The notes: generated from the letters alone by a model not told the origin. A stretch of 64,000 nucleotides of DNA from Nocardia higoensis (GCF_015477835.1 NZ_JADLQN010000001.1:2170001-2234000), one strand, 5' to 3'. Shown: positions 33,602-43,353, counted from the first letter of the stretch. Translations and numbers: made by a program.

Positions 33602-35008
33602 TCAGATCCCGAGGATCAGCTTGGCGGTGGTGAAGTAGATGATCAGGCCGGTGGCATCGACCAGGGTGGTGACCATGGGCGCCGACACCACCGCCGGGTC
33701 GATGCGCAGCTTCTTGGCGAGCAGGGGCATGGTGCCACCGATGGTGGTGGCCCAGGCGCAGATGAACACCAGGGTGATGGCGACGACGAGGGCGATGCGG
33801 GGGTCGACGAACAGCGCGGCGATCGCCAATCCGACTGCGGCGAGCAGGGATCCGAGGACCAGGCCGACACGGCATTCGCGCCAGATCACCGAGAACAGGT
33901 CCGAGCCGCGTACCTCGCCCACCGCTACCGCGCGCACACAGGCGGTCGCCGCTTGCGCACCCGCGTTGCCGCCCGCGCCGATCAGCAGCGGGATGAACAG
34001 CGCCAGGTGCGCGGCCTGTTCGAGGGTGCCCGCGAAGAAGTCGGTGACACTGACCGTCAGGGTGGCGGCCAGGAGCAGCAGCATCAACCACAGGGCGCGA
34101 TAGCGAGCCAGCTGGAACACCCCGGCAGCCATGTAGTGCCCCTCCCAGGGCGACGAACCCGCTTGGCGCGCAACGTCTTCGCTGTCGGCGGCCTCGATGA
34201 CCTCGACCGCGTCGTCGATGGTGAGCAGGCCGAGCAACCGGTCCTCGCTGTCGACGACGGGCAGGTTGATGTCGTTGGTCTCACGCATGAGCCTGGCCGC
34301 CTTCTCCGCGGAGTCGGTGGCGCGGGCGAAAGCCGGTTCGGTGACGACGAGTTCGGAGACCATCGTCTCGGGGCGGGCGAGCACGAGCTCACGCAGTTCC
34401 ACGATGCCGGTCAGGCGCCTGCCCGCATCGACGACCGGCAGGGTGTAGACGGTCTCGGCACGCGCACCCTCGGCGCGCACCATCGCCAGCGCCTCGGCGA
34501 CGGTCAGTTCGGCGGGCAACGCGACGACCTCGGGGGTCATGTACTGCCCCGCCGAGCCCTCCGGGTAGCCCAACAGACCCGCGGTCATCCGGCGCTCGCG
34601 CGGACTCAGCCCGGCCAGCACCTTCTGTGCCACCTTGGCCGGCGCCTCACGCAGCATGCGGGCGCGGTCGTCGGGAGCCATGCCCTCGACGAGATCGCGG
34701 AAGCTCTGCTCACGCAGGCCCTGCAGAATCTGCTGCTGGTCGACGGGTTCGAGTTCCTCGAACACCGCCAGCGCCTGTTCCTTGTCCAGCAGCCGGAAGG
34801 CGACGCCCGCCAGCACGGCGTCCATCCGGGCCAGTTCGTCGGCGATCCGGTGCGGCGGGTGCTCGTCGAGCCAGCGCACCACGGATTCGACACGGTGACC
34901 GGCGACGAATTCCGGCAGCGATCCGGTGGGCGTGGTACGCACGTCGGCCGATTCCCGGCATGCGTCGGTGAGTTCGGGACGTGCTTCGGCGAGTTCGATC
35001 TGCGACAT
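33602..35008 (-). CDS. mgtE: Magnesium transporter MgtE
   Basis: 468-residue Mg2+ channel/transporter. N-terminal superhelical MgtE domain (residues ~30-150: EELEPVDQQQILQGL, LSPRERR), two CBS domains (YMTPEVVALP and PETMVSELVVTEP), then five membrane helices with the pore signature PLLIGAGGNAGAQAATACVRA. Mg2+ binding in the cytosolic part closes the pore. The start at 35008 has GAGGA six bases upstream. The leader carries a short ORF and hairpins (listed separately), suggesting post-transcriptional control. Confidence 0.96.
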   Translation of the reverse strand: MSQIELAEARPELTDACRESADVRTTPTGSLPEFVAGHRVESVVRWLDEHPPHRIADELARMDAVLAGVAFRLLDKEQALAVFEELEPVDQQQILQGLREQSFRDLVEGMAPDDRARMLREAPAKVAQKVLAGLSPRERRMTAGLLGYPEGSAGQYMTPEVVALPAELTVAEALAMVRAEGARAETVYTLPVVDAGRRLTGIVELRELVLARPETMVSELVVTEPAFARATDSAEKAARLMRETNDINLPVVDSEDRLLGLLTIDDAVEVIEAADSEDVARQAGSSPWEGHYMAAGVFQLARYRALWLMLLLLAATLTVSVTDFFAGTLEQAAHLALFIPLLIGAGGNAGAQAATACVRAVAVGEVRGSDLFSVIWRECRVGLVLGSLLAAVGLAIAALFVDPRIALVVAITLVFICAWATTIGGTMPLLAKKLRIDPAVVSAPMVTTLVDATGLIIYFTTAKLILGI

Positions 35009-35144
35009 GAGAAGTCCTCGGCACAGCGTGGCATCACACCGGCGCGGCGGAATCGCTCACGGATGGTGGACACAACGAGGGTGAATGATGCGCGAATTCA
35101 CACCGCGTGGCGCCTGCCCGTGGTCGCGGAAACGTCGTCGGACG

Positions 35145-35201
35145 TCAGAGATGCGAAGGGGCGGCGCCGCGCGGCCTTCGACTGGGAGGTTCGCTACGCA
35201 T
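35145..35201 (-). CDS. 18-residue leader peptide upstream of mgtE
   Basis: The reading frame MRSEPPSRRPRGAAPSHL begins at the ATG of 35201, preceded at 6 bases by a near-ideal ribosome site AGGAGGTGG (35216-35208), the strongest of its neighbourhood. It ends 136 bases before mgtE. Four Pro and four Arg in 18 residues, with an acidic residue followed by two prolines (EPP), recall the Mg2+-responsive leader peptides of enterobacterial mgtA/mgtC, in which low Mg2+ disturbs translation of such stretches. Translation and function are inferred. Confidence 0.5.
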   Translation of the reverse strand: MRSEPPSRRPRGAAPSHL

Positions 35202-35215
35202 AGCAATCCACCTCC
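35185..35215 (-). promoter_or_regulatory. RNA hairpin sequestering the leader-peptide ribosome site
   Basis: On the minus strand GGAGGT (35215-35210) pairs perfectly with ACCTCC (35190-35185), and an inner TTGCTA/TAGCGA helix closes a TGCG loop. The Shine-Dalgarno is in the stem and the ATG at the loop edge, so folding would control leader translation. It does not match the M-box consensus that I know. Confidence 0.5.
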
Positions 35216-35369
35216 TCGTCTCGTGATGCAGGGCCGTGTACGCGGATCACCACGATCACGCGCGCCGTTCGCCGTGCCTTCGGATTGATCGGACGCGAAT
35301 GCGCCCACGGGCAGGCTACCTTGCCCGGACCGGTTTTTCACACCGGGGGCACACGAAGGGAGGCGCAGC

Positions 35370-35585
35370 TCACAACCACACGCGCTTCTTGCGCCACGGG
35401 TCGGGTGTGGGCACAGTGTCGCCGCTGCGCAGCATCATCCGTTCCAGCACGGCCAGCCGCTTGCGTTGGGCGATCACCTCGTGCAGCGCGGCGTTCACCG
35501 TCTCCTGCGCGCCGCCACCGGTCCCGAGCAGTGTTCCGGCCACCGCCAGCGCAACGTCGTCGACCTCGATCGATACCCGGGACAT
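35370..35585 (-). CDS. VapB-like antitoxin without adjacent toxin
   Basis: 71 residues from the ATG at 35585, behind GGAGGTGGGCG. The N-terminal VSIEVDDVALAVAGTLLG and ETVNAALHEVIAQRKRLAVL resemble the MazE/VapB antitoxin type found with PIN toxins. No PIN-domain gene follows; the next downstream element is the mgtE leader. It may be an orphan antitoxin or a DNA-binding regulator. The C-terminus PDPWRKKRVWL is basic. Confidence 0.65.
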   Translation of the reverse strand: MSRVSIEVDDVALAVAGTLLGTGGGAQETVNAALHEVIAQRKRLAVLERMMLRSGDTVPTPDPWRKKRVWL

Positions 35586-35729
35586 CGCCCACCTCCGTGT
35601 CTCGCGCGTCCATCGCATGGTAGTGCCGCATACGATCATCCACGCCGAAGAACCGGGATACGGACGGAAAGCAGCCGCGCACCGGGCCTGGTCGCGAGCG
35701 ATTGCCGTCGGCGACGACGGGGAACGCCG

Positions 35730-37136
35730 TCAGCTGTCCTGCAACGACTGTTCCACGGTCCGGGCCCGTCGCCTGAGATGATCGCGTTCGGCATGGTCGA
35801 AATCTTGGCTGCTGCTGGTGCGTTCGAGGCGGGCCAGCTGATCACCGATCGCCTGTCGATCCATCGGGTCTCGGGCAACCGACGAGAGCGCGTTCAGCAT
35901 CGACAACAACCCACCCAGGACCGCTGGGTCATGAGCACCGTAGCGTCTGGGTTGCGCGCAGACGAGGTCGAGCAACTCCGGGAAGTCAGGGCGTGCCAGA
36001 TACAGACGAGCGGTGCCGTCGTGGTCGTGAACGATCTTCGGACCGAGTCGGTATCGAACGAGATCACACAGAACTACGGTCGCCGAGTTGATTCCATGAA
36101 TGGCCGTCGAAGGATCGTTGATACCCGGAGACAATGCTCGGACGATCACGTCGGTCAACTGTCGCAACCCGTAGCCGATATCTTGCGTGGCCGTGCGCTC
36201 GGCACCGTAGCTCAGAGCATCAGTAACCGCGTTGTCGAGTCGATCGATCGACTCCGAGGAAAGAACCGGAGCGTCGGCCGGCCAGCAGTACGCCACCACA
36301 GTGCGGGCGACGACCGGATCGCCGGTCCGGCAGTGCACCCACAACACCGCGTCCGCTTCGATCGCGGCAGCCAGCAACCCCTCCTCGTCGACTTCGACGA
36401 GATATCCCGAGGCAGCTGCCTCGATTTCCGTTCGCAGCGGAGGTATTGCCGGGGTGTCACCGGATCGACCGATCGTGCCGGACGGTTCCAGGAAGTGGCG
36501 GGCGTTGTCGATGGCGTCGCGGGCGACGCGGTCGAGCATCGTCTCTATTCGAATCTGCCGTACCAGGTGGCCGAGGAACACCACCAATCCCAGCACGCTG
36601 CCCATGGCGAGCACGTATGCCACTGTCACCGAGATCTGTGGGACGAACTCGACACCGCCGTCGCCACCGCTGCGAACCCTGCGCAGGACAGTGAGTGCGT
36701 ATGCGAACGTCGCGAGAAACAATGCGAGGGTGCGTTGGACAAACCTGTCGGAGGAAAACGACCGCAACAATCTGGGCGAATACTGGCTGCTGGCCAACTG
36801 CATCGTGACCAGTGTCAGCGAGAACGTCAGGGACGTCACCGTGATGAGCGAGGTGGCGATGGCGCCGAGCACTTCGCGCGCAGCATCCGCGCCACCCCCG
36901 AACAAATGCTCGGTGATGTAGTCGGGAAGGTGACCACCGAGCCGGGAATCGAGAGCGGGCAGGACAATGCCGGCAAGGATCGCCGCGAGAACTCCTACGG
37001 CAGGAACCGGCCACAGCCGGGCACGGAGTGCGTCGACGACGAATCCGCGGCGGCGCTCGACAGTCGCCACGGCTCTACGGATACGTCCAGGGCTGTGGCT
37101 GCTCACACCAGTGCTCCCCTCCGTTCGAAGCGACAT
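35730..37136 (-). CDS. DUF2254 membrane protein
   Basis: 468 residues of the DUF2254 family. Four membrane segments lie in the first ~200 residues (VGVLAAILAGIVLPAL; VLGAIATSLITVTSLTFSLTLV; TLALFLATFAYALTV; VAYVLAMGSVLGLVVFLGHL). The SPGINDPSTAIHGI motif is in the soluble C-terminal half. No function is established. Codon use is slightly less GC-biased than its neighbours, and the gene lies in the accessory block inserted between nrdF and nrdE, so acquisition by transfer is possible. Confidence 0.85.
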   Translation of the reverse strand: MSLRTEGSTGVSSHSPGRIRRAVATVERRRGFVVDALRARLWPVPAVGVLAAILAGIVLPALDSRLGGHLPDYITEHLFGGGADAAREVLGAIATSLITVTSLTFSLTLVTMQLASSQYSPRLLRSFSSDRFVQRTLALFLATFAYALTVLRRVRSGGDGGVEFVPQISVTVAYVLAMGSVLGLVVFLGHLVRQIRIETMLDRVARDAIDNARHFLEPSGTIGRSGDTPAIPPLRTEIEAAASGYLVEVDEEGLLAAAIEADAVLWVHCRTGDPVVARTVVAYCWPADAPVLSSESIDRLDNAVTDALSYGAERTATQDIGYGLRQLTDVIVRALSPGINDPSTAIHGINSATVVLCDLVRYRLGPKIVHDHDGTARLYLARPDFPELLDLVCAQPRRYGAHDPAVLGGLLSMLNALSSVARDPMDRQAIGDQLARLERTSSSQDFDHAERDHLRRRARTVEQSLQDS

Positions 37137-37393
37137 CGGCGATGCTCATGCGGTACTACCGACTGCGCGACTCTGGTCGGTTCACACTCCTGGCGATCTT
37201 TGCATGACGAGAGCCGTGCCTGGCGGAAACCCTTTCGGCGTCCTGTGGGGCGCGTCGTATCGCCTGCCGGAGCCGTCTGCTACAGGTGGCGGTAGAACCG
37301 CGTCAGGGTTGCCGTCGGCAGGACCGATGGGGAAAGTGAGATCGACGACCGAGACAACCATCGGCCGGTCGAGAGACAACGAAGGAGAATCGG

Positions 37394-38386
37394 GTGCGCT
37401 TCGGACTGTTCGTCCCGCAGGGATGGCGACTGGATTTGGTGGGGATCGATGTCGAGCAGCAGTGGGATGTCATGCGCGGCCTGGCTCGACGGGCCGACGA
37501 GCACGACGAATGGGAGTCGATCTGGGTCTACGACCACTTCCACACCGTGCCGCAGCCCACGCGGGAAGCCACCCACGAGGCGTGGACGCTCATGGCGGCG
37601 TTCGCCGCGTCCACCGAGCGGGTGCGGCTCGGCCAGATGTGTACCGCGATCAGCTATCGCCATCCCGCCTATCTGGCGAAGGTGGCCGCCACCACCGACA
37701 TCATCTCCGGCGGCCGGGTCGAGATGGGCATCGGCGGCGGCTGGTACGAACACGAGTGGCGCGCCTACGGTTGCGGCTTCCCCTCGGCCGGTGACCGGCT
37801 GGCCCGGCTCGACGAGGGCGTGCAGATCTTCCGGCAGGCCTGGACCACGGGTGAGGCCACCTTCCACGGCAAGCACTACCAGGTCGACGGCGCCATCGTG
37901 CGCCCGCTGCCGCTGCAGGACGGCGGCATCCCGCTGTGGATCGCGGGCGGCGGCGAGAAGAAGACGCTGCGCATCGCCGCGAAGTACGCCGACTACACCA
38001 ACTTCTCCGGTGAGCTCGAGGAGTTCGCCCGCAAGTCGGAGATCCTGCGTGAGCACTGCGCCGAAGTCGGCACCGATTTCGACGCCATCGTGCGGTCGTC
38101 GAACTTCAATGCGGTTCTCGGCCGCGACGAGGCGGAGGTGAAGCAGCGCGTCGCGAGCATCCGCGCGCAGCTGGCCGCGGCGATCGGCGATGCCGCCGCC
38201 GCGGAGTACGCCGAGCGACTGTTCGCGAGCGGGCCCGCGGTCGGCACGCCCGAGCAGGTGGCCGAGAACCTGTCGAAAGTGCAGCAACTGGGGCTCGGTT
38301 ACGCCATCCTGAACTTCCCCGAATCTGCCTACGACACCTCGGGTATCGAGCTGTTCGAGAAAGAGGTCGTTCCGGCGCTGCGCTGA
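37394..38386 (+). CDS. LLM-class F420-dependent oxidoreductase
   Basis: 330 residues of the luciferase-like TIM-barrel family, starting at a GTG (MRFGLFVPQG) behind GAAGGAGA. Family blocks: WVYDHFHTVP, LMAAFAASTERVRLGQMCTA, YRHPAYLAKVAATTDIISGGR and IGGGWYEHEW. The YRHP/GGR pattern is typical of F420-using enzymes; substrate unknown. Convergent with nrdE, with a strong hairpin between. Confidence 0.88.
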   Translation: MRFGLFVPQGWRLDLVGIDVEQQWDVMRGLARRADEHDEWESIWVYDHFHTVPQPTREATHEAWTLMAAFAASTERVRLGQMCTAISYRHPAYLAKVAATTDIISGGRVEMGIGGGWYEHEWRAYGCGFPSAGDRLARLDEGVQIFRQAWTTGEATFHGKHYQVDGAIVRPLPLQDGGIPLWIAGGGEKKTLRIAAKYADYTNFSGELEEFARKSEILREHCAEVGTDFDAIVRSSNFNAVLGRDEAEVKQRVASIRAQLAAAIGDAAAAEYAERLFASGPAVGTPEQVAENLSKVQQLGLGYAILNFPESAYDTSGIELFEKEVVPALR

Positions 38387-38481
38387 GCGAGCCCGCGGCG
38401 AGCCTGACGCCGGCACGAGCCGAACCGGCGGCCACCGGGAAACGTGCTGTCGGCGGTGCGATGCGCCCGGGGACGGCACCG

Positions 38482-38523
38482 GGCCCCGGAACCTGTCCGC
38501 ACGGTGCGGAAAGTCCCGGGGCC
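38482..38523. terminator. Compound hairpin between the LLM gene and nrdE
   Basis: Outer arms GGCCCCGG/CCGGGGCC and a perfect inner TCCGCA-CGG-TGCGGA stem-loop, placed between convergent genes. It probably ends transcription from both sides. Confidence 0.65.
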
Positions 38524-38542
38524 TGGTCGGTGTCGGCCGCGA

Positions 38543-41500
38543 CTAGAGCATGCAGCTCACGCAGCCCTCGACCTCGGTCCCCTCCAACGCCATCTGCCGC
38601 AGCCGGATGTAGTACAGCGTCTTGATGCCCTTGCGCCAGGCGTAGATTTGCGCCCGGTTCAGATCGCGGGTGGTGGCGGTGTCCTTGAAGAACAGCGTCA
38701 GCGACAGGCCCTGGTCCACGTGCTGGGTGGCCGCGGCATAGGTGTCGATGATCTTCTCGTAGCCGATCTCGTAGGCGTCGGCGTAGTACTCGAGGTTCTC
38801 GTTGGTCATGTAGGGCGCCGGGTAGTAGACGCGCCCGATCTTGCCCTCCTTGCGAATCTCGATCTTCGACGCCACCGGGTGGATCGAACTGGTGGAATGG
38901 TTGATGTAGGAGATCGAGCCGGTCGGCGGCACCGCCTGCAGGTTCTGGTTGTAGATGCCGTGCGCCATGACCGAGGCCTTCAGCTCGCGCCAGTCGTCCT
39001 GGGTGGGGATGCGCACGCCCGCGTCGGCGAACAACTGCCGCACCCGCTCGGTCGCCGGCTCCCACACCCGGTCGGTGTACTTGTCGAAGTACTCGCCGCT
39101 GGCGTACTTCGATTCCGGGAAGCCGCCGAAGTAGCTGCCACGCTCGATCGCGAGCTGGTTGGAGGCCCGCAGCGCGTGGTAGACCACGGTGTAGAAGTAG
39201 ATGTTGGTGAAGTCGATACCTTCGTCGGAGCCGTAGTGGATGTGCTCGCGGGCGAGGTAGCCGTGCAGGTTCATCTGACCGAGGCCGATGGCGTGCGATT
39301 GCAGGTTGCCCTGCTCGATGGAGGGTACCGAGGAGATGTGGGTCTGATCCGACACCGCGGTCAGTGCGCGGATGGCCACCTCGATGGTCTGCGCGAAGTC
39401 CGGCGAGTCCATCGCCTTGGCGATGTTGAGCGAACCCAGGTTGCAAGAGATGTCCTTGCCGATCTCGGCGTAGGACAGGTCGTCGTTGAACTTCGACGGG
39501 GTGGAGACCTGCAGGATCTCCGAGCACAGGTTCGAGTGGGTGATCTTGCCCGCGATCGGGTTGGCCCGGTTCACCGTGTCCTCGAACATGATGTACGGGT
39601 AGCCGGATTCGAACTGCAGCTCGGCGATGGTCTGGAAGAACTCGCGTGCCTTGATCTTCGACTTGCGGATGCGCTTGTCGTCGACCATCTCGTGGTACTT
39701 CTCGGTCACGTTGATGTCGGCGAACGGCTTGCCGTAGATCCGCTCCACGTCGTACGGCGAGAACAGGTACATGTCCTCGTTCTTCTTGGCCAGCTCGAAG
39801 GTGATGTCGGGGATCACCACGCCGAGCGAGAGCGTCTTGATACGGATCTTCTCGTCCGCGTTCTCCCGCTTGGTGTCCAGGAAGCGGTAGATGTCGGGGT
39901 GGTGCGCGTGCAGGTACACCGCGCCCGCCCCCTGACGCGCGCCCAGCTGGTTGGCGTAGGAGAAGGAGTCCTCGAGCAGCTTCATGATCGGGATGACGCC
40001 CGAGCTCTGATTCTCGATCTTCTTGATCGGCGCGCCGTGCTCACGAATGTTGGTCAGCAGCAGGGCCACACCGCCGCCGCGCTTGGACAGCTGCAGAGCC
40101 GAGTTGATGGAGCGCCCGATGGACTCCATGTTGTCCTCGATGCGAAGCAGGAAGCAATTGTGCACGACGGTGCCGCGAATGGCGTAGGTATGCGTGCCTT
40201 CGACGTGCAGGTTGTAGACCTTTTCCGGCGTCTCGGCGGTGCGCTCGATCGCTCGGACTCCGTAAACGTGGCGGCCGTGCACCACCTGGTAGGTCGTACG
40301 CTTCGTGCCCTTGCGACCGGTGTAGTTGTGCAGGTTCTTGTCGATGTCGAAGATGAATTCTTCGTTGGTGCCGGGCAGGCCGGGCACGAAGACCTGGCCG
40401 GTCGGATTGCCGGCCTGGTTGACGTAGGTACGGACGACCGACACGATGCCGAGACGGCGCAGCAGCAGTTGCACCTGGTCCACCAGCTCCGGATTCACCA
40501 GGTCGAGCACCATTCCACCGGTGGTGCTACATCCGTCACCACGGAACAATCCGGCGAGCAGACCGCGCTGGAAATCCTCATCGGCGGTCATCACATCGTG
40601 GGACAGGCGCTTCGTGCTGTAGCCGGTACCAGCCAGCGACAGCAGCAGCGAGGCCACGATCTTGCTGTTGCACACCATCCGGGTCGAGTGATCGGAATGG
40701 TTGGCGTGCAGCGACAGATCGACCCCGAACACCTGCTTGAAGGCCATACCCAGATCGACGTGGTACTCCACTTCGTGGGCACCGAGAGTGAAGTGGACGC
40801 CGTTCGGCAGGCCGGTACTCGTTCGCTTGGACACATGCCCCTCGGCGAGATACCAGCCGAGAATCAGGCCGAGTTCGTAGGAGTCCTCGACATAACGGTT
40901 GACAGCGACGAAGCCTTGACGGTAGCGCTGCTTGTTCCGATGCTTCGCATCGACGTTCACCTTGCGGATCAGGCCGTCGACCTCTTCATAGACACCTTCG
41001 CCCACGAATTCCATCAGATCGAACACCCGACGCTCGCGTGTCTCCCGCGGCGCAGTGGTCACGATGAAATCGGACGGGTGAACATCCTGTGCGGCCAACC
41101 ACACGAACCCGTTGAACGGGTCGGCGCCATCGCCATGGATCAGGCTTTCGACGTCACGGCTGGTCCACACCAGGATCGGGTGCTCCGGAGTGCACCGAAT
41201 CGGATCTTTGTGCCCGAAATGCGAAATAGATACCAGGGCCTGATCGTTAGGGTTCTCGATCAACTTCTCGACCACCGAGAACGAACCGTCGTGAGACAGG
41301 ACTCGATCTCCGGCCCGCAGCGTCTCGATGGCACGCGGCCCCTCGATCGTGTCCACCGGGGTGCCCGCAGGGAAGCACGACACCGGCTCGCCGCGCTGCT
41401 TCTTGCCGGAGTTGAGGAAGGTCGGGGTGGCCGGCTGGAAGCGGCCGTCGATGATCTCCTCGACCAGCTTGCGCGCCAGCGTCTCGTCACCGGCGGCCAG

Positions 41501-41926
41501 GGTCAACGCCACCATGCACACGCGGTCCTCGAAGCGCTCCAGGTAGCGCTTGCCGTCGAAGGTCTTGAGCGTGTAGGAGGTGTAGTACTTGAACGCGCCG
41601 AGAAAGGTCGGAAACCGGAACTTCTTGGCATAGGCCTGCTGGAACAGGCTCTTGACGAAGGCGCGGCTGTACCGGTCGAGAACCTCGGGCTCGTAGTAGT
41701 TCTCCTCGACCAGGTAGTCCAGCTTCTCGTCCAGGTTGTGGAAGAAGACGGTGTTCTGGTTGACGTGCTGGAGGAAGTACTGACGCGCGGCCTCACGATC
41801 CTTCTCGAACTGGATCTCGCCGTCGGCGCCGTACAGGTTCAGCATCGCGTTGAGGGCGTGGTAATCCATGTCCTCCCCGGCGCCGTCGGCGATGCGCGCG
41901 GCGGGCCGCTCCAGGCGGGCCGTCAT
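38543..41926 (-). CDS. nrdE: Class Ib ribonucleotide reductase large subunit NrdE with intein
   Basis: Makes deoxyribonucleotides from NDPs. 1127 codons, of which 407 are an intein; the spliced enzyme would be ~720 residues, the normal NrdE length. The start ATG (41926) overlaps the nrdI stop (ATGA). Host features: N-terminal [17 protein letters not shown], the redox cysteine in CFLLRIEDN directly after the intein, the catalytic cysteine in [10 protein letters not shown], and the C-terminal shuttle pair EGCVSCML that is reduced by NrdH. Last gene of the nrdHIE operon. Confidence 0.97.
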   Translation of the reverse strand: MTARLERPAARIADGAGEDMDYHALNAMLNLYGADGEIQFEKDREAARQYFLQHVNQNTVFFHNLDEKLDYLVEENYYEPEVLDRYSRAFVKSLFQQAYAKKFRFPTFLGAFKYYTSYTLKTFDGKRYLERFEDRVCMVALTLAAGDETLARKLVEEIIDGRFQPATPTFLNSGKKQRGEPVSCFPAGTPVDTIEGPRAIETLRAGDRVLSHDGSFSVVEKLIENPNDQALVSISHFGHKDPIRCTPEHPILVWTSRDVESLIHGDGADPFNGFVWLAAQDVHPSDFIVTTAPRETRERRVFDLMEFVGEGVYEEVDGLIRKVNVDAKHRNKQRYRQGFVAVNRYVEDSYELGLILGWYLAEGHVSKRTSTGLPNGVHFTLGAHEVEYHVDLGMAFKQVFGVDLSLHANHSDHSTRMVCNSKIVASLLLSLAGTGYSTKRLSHDVMTADEDFQRGLLAGLFRGDGCSTTGGMVLDLVNPELVDQVQLLLRRLGIVSVVRTYVNQAGNPTGQVFVPGLPGTNEEFIFDIDKNLHNYTGRKGTKRTTYQVVHGRHVYGVRAIERTAETPEKVYNLHVEGTHTYAIRGTVVHNCFLLRIEDNMESIGRSINSALQLSKRGGGVALLLTNIREHGAPIKKIENQSSGVIPIMKLLEDSFSYANQLGARQGAGAVYLHAHHPDIYRFLDTKRENADEKIRIKTLSLGVVIPDITFELAKKNEDMYLFSPYDVERIYGKPFADINVTEKYHEMVDDKRIRKSKIKAREFFQTIAELQFESGYPYIMFEDTVNRANPIAGKITHSNLCSEILQVSTPSKFNDDLSYAEIGKDISCNLGSLNIAKAMDSPDFAQTIEVAIRALTAVSDQTHISSVPSIEQGNLQSHAIGLGQMNLHGYLAREHIHYGSDEGIDFTNIYFYTVVYHALRASNQLAIERGSYFGGFPESKYASGEYFDKYTDRVWEPATERVRQLFADAGVRIPTQDDWRELKASVMAHGIYNQNLQAVPPTGSISYINHSTSSIHPVASKIEIRKEGKIGRVYYPAPYMTNENLEYYADAYEIGYEKIIDTYAAATQHVDQGLSLTLFFKDTATTRDLNRAQIYAWRKGIKTLYYIRLRQMALEGTEVEGCVSCML
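40157..41377 (-). other. Intein with LAGLIDADG homing endonuclease domain in NrdE
   Basis: 407 residues from Cys ([13 protein letters not shown], NrdE residue 184) to Asn (TVVHN), followed by the host Cys. Splicing blocks: A at the N-terminus, B with the conserved His in [11 protein letters not shown], two dodecapeptide-type motifs ([13 protein letters not shown] and [10 protein letters not shown]) of a homing endonuclease, F in [14 protein letters not shown], and G with penultimate His. All residues for class 1 splicing are present, so it is probably active. The acidic residues of the endonuclease motifs are E and D, so nuclease activity is plausible. Confidence 0.95.
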
Positions 41927-42393
41927 GCCGGTCGGCGCTGTGGTTGCTGTTGCCAAAACAATCCCAATCCCTCTCGGACGCGCTCGACGTCGCGCGCGGT
42001 TCCCATGAGTTCGAATCGATACAGATACGGCACCCCGCACTTGCGCGAGATGACGTCTCCCGCATAGCAATAGGTGTCGCCGAAGTTCGTGTTGCCCGCC
42101 GCGATCACTCCGCGCAGCAACGACCGGTTGTGCGGGTCGTTGAGGAACTTGGCGACCTGGCGCGGCACGAACTCCTTGTCGGACCTCGAGTGCCCGCCGG
42201 CCTCACCGAACACGTGCCGACCGCCCCCATAGGTGGGGACGATCAGCACGTAGGGTTCCTCGGCTCGCAGCGAATCGGTGGTGTGCAGCGGGATGCGAGT
42301 CGCCGGGAGTCCCAGCTTCTCGACGAAGCGGTGCGTGTTCTCCGATGCACTGGAGAAGTAGACGAGCGCGGTGTCGCCGACCGTGTCGGACAT
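41923..42393 (-). CDS. nrdI: NrdI flavodoxin-like protein
   Basis: Supplies the oxidant that forms the NrdF metal-radical cofactor. 156 residues from the ATG at 42393 ([15 protein letters not shown]). FMN-binding [22 protein letters not shown] and [15 protein letters not shown] loops are present. It lies 82 bases after nrdH and overlaps nrdE by four bases. Confidence 0.95.
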   Translation of the reverse strand: MSDTVGDTALVYFSSASENTHRFVEKLGLPATRIPLHTTDSLRAEEPYVLIVPTYGGGRHVFGEAGGHSRSDKEFVPRQVAKFLNDPHNRSLLRGVIAAGNTNFGDTYCYAGDVISRKCGVPYLYRFELMGTARDVERVREGLGLFWQQQPQRRPA

Positions 42394-42475
42394 GACCTGC
42401 TGTCCTCTCTCCTCGAATGCCCCCTCGGGCCGCCCGGCCCGGATCGGCGGGCGTGCCCTCGGTCGTGTGCGGCGT

Positions 42476-42709
42476 TCAGGCCGCGACGGTGGCGAGGTTC
42501 TTGATGCGATCGGGGCGGAAACCGGACCAGTGATCCTCCCCCGCCACGACGACCGGCGCCTGCAGGTACCCCAGGGCCATGACGTAGTCACGCGCCTCGG
42601 GGTTCTCGCTGATGTCGACGACCTCGTAGTCCACCCCGGCCTTGTCGAGGGCCTTGTAGGTGGCGTTGCACTGAACGCAAGCGGGCTTGGTGTACACGGT
42701 GACGGTCAT
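42476..42709 (-). CDS. nrdH: NrdH redoxin
   Basis: Glutaredoxin-like electron donor to NrdE, itself reduced by thioredoxin reductase. 77 residues from the ATG at 42709 ([19 protein letters not shown]) with the C-V-Q-C active site and the WSGFRPD C-terminal motif of NrdH. First gene of nrdHIE, with tandem NrdR boxes 166-213 bases upstream. Confidence 0.96.
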   Translation of the reverse strand: MTVTVYTKPACVQCNATYKALDKAGVDYEVVDISENPEARDYVMALGYLQAPVVVAGEDHWSGFRPDRIKNLATVAA

Positions 42710-42874
42710 TGATCTGCCTCTCTCCTCTGCCTGATCCACAGCCGGTGATCCATGTGCATTGCGTGATCGACTTGCGCTGCGCAAACTCCCTGGACCCGGT
42801 GCGGTAGGCCCTGCTCATCCCGTTGTCGGCATCACCTGAGCGAAAGTGCCACACCCCGTCTTCCAGTAGGCAAG

Positions 42875-42922
42875 ACACTACACCTAGTGGGCGACACTTC
42901 TCCACAACACGACATGTTGCGA
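42875..42922. promoter_or_regulatory. Tandem NrdR boxes upstream of nrdHIE
   Basis: ACACTACACCTAGTGG (42875-42890) and ACACGACATGTTGCGA (42907-42922), again with a 16-base linker. The proximal box read on the minus strand ends TAGTGTCT, exactly as at nrdF, suggesting a -10 hidden in the box. The second box is weaker in its last half. Confidence 0.85.
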
Positions 42923-43353
42923 ACAACATTGATGGGATTTACGCCGCACAAGTCCCTGGACAGCCGATTCGCAACCCGACACGTCGGTGTTCGACATCAC
43001 AATTCCGTTGCGCAGCGCCTTCCCAGCAAACTCTCCTGCCCCGCTGGTCACGCCCGCCGCACCTCTCACTGAACCACCCGCAGGGCATCTGTTGCACACC
43101 AGTCACATCGAGGCCGGGGCAGCCCGGAGATCGTGACCATCTCGCCCATGCCCGCCGCCGTCCGATCACCCCGATCCCCGACCCAGCCACCGGCACGAGC
43201 ACCGACCGAGGGGCCGAGGGCTCGGCGGGCCGCGATCCGCCGCAGCCGACACGAGGATGACCACCGGGACGCCGAGCCTCGCCCGAGACACACCGAGGGG
43301 CCGCCCCCGACGGGACGACCCCTCGCGCGACGCGCCCGCGGGCGCGCGACGGA
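42923..43353. other. Intergenic region nrdH / flavin reductase
   Basis: 431 bases with no supported gene; the open frames seen lack start signals and homology. It contains a GC-rich palindrome near its right end and nothing else I can identify. Confidence 0.5.
43331..43346. terminator. GC palindrome after the flavin reductase gene
   Basis: CGCGCCCGCGGGCGCG, a perfect 16-bp palindrome eight bases after the flavin reductase stop; likely folds in the transcript end. Confidence 0.45.

Noticed and set aside
35009..35369. M-box magnesium riboswitch upstream of mgtE
   Set aside because: The conserved M-box core sequences could not be found; the structure seen is a simple hairpin around a leader ORF.
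38444..42067. A 1,200-codon open frame on the plus strand opposite nrdE
   Set aside because: The nrdE frame on the other strand is full of family motifs. Long antisense frames are expected at this GC content and this one has no recognisable domain.
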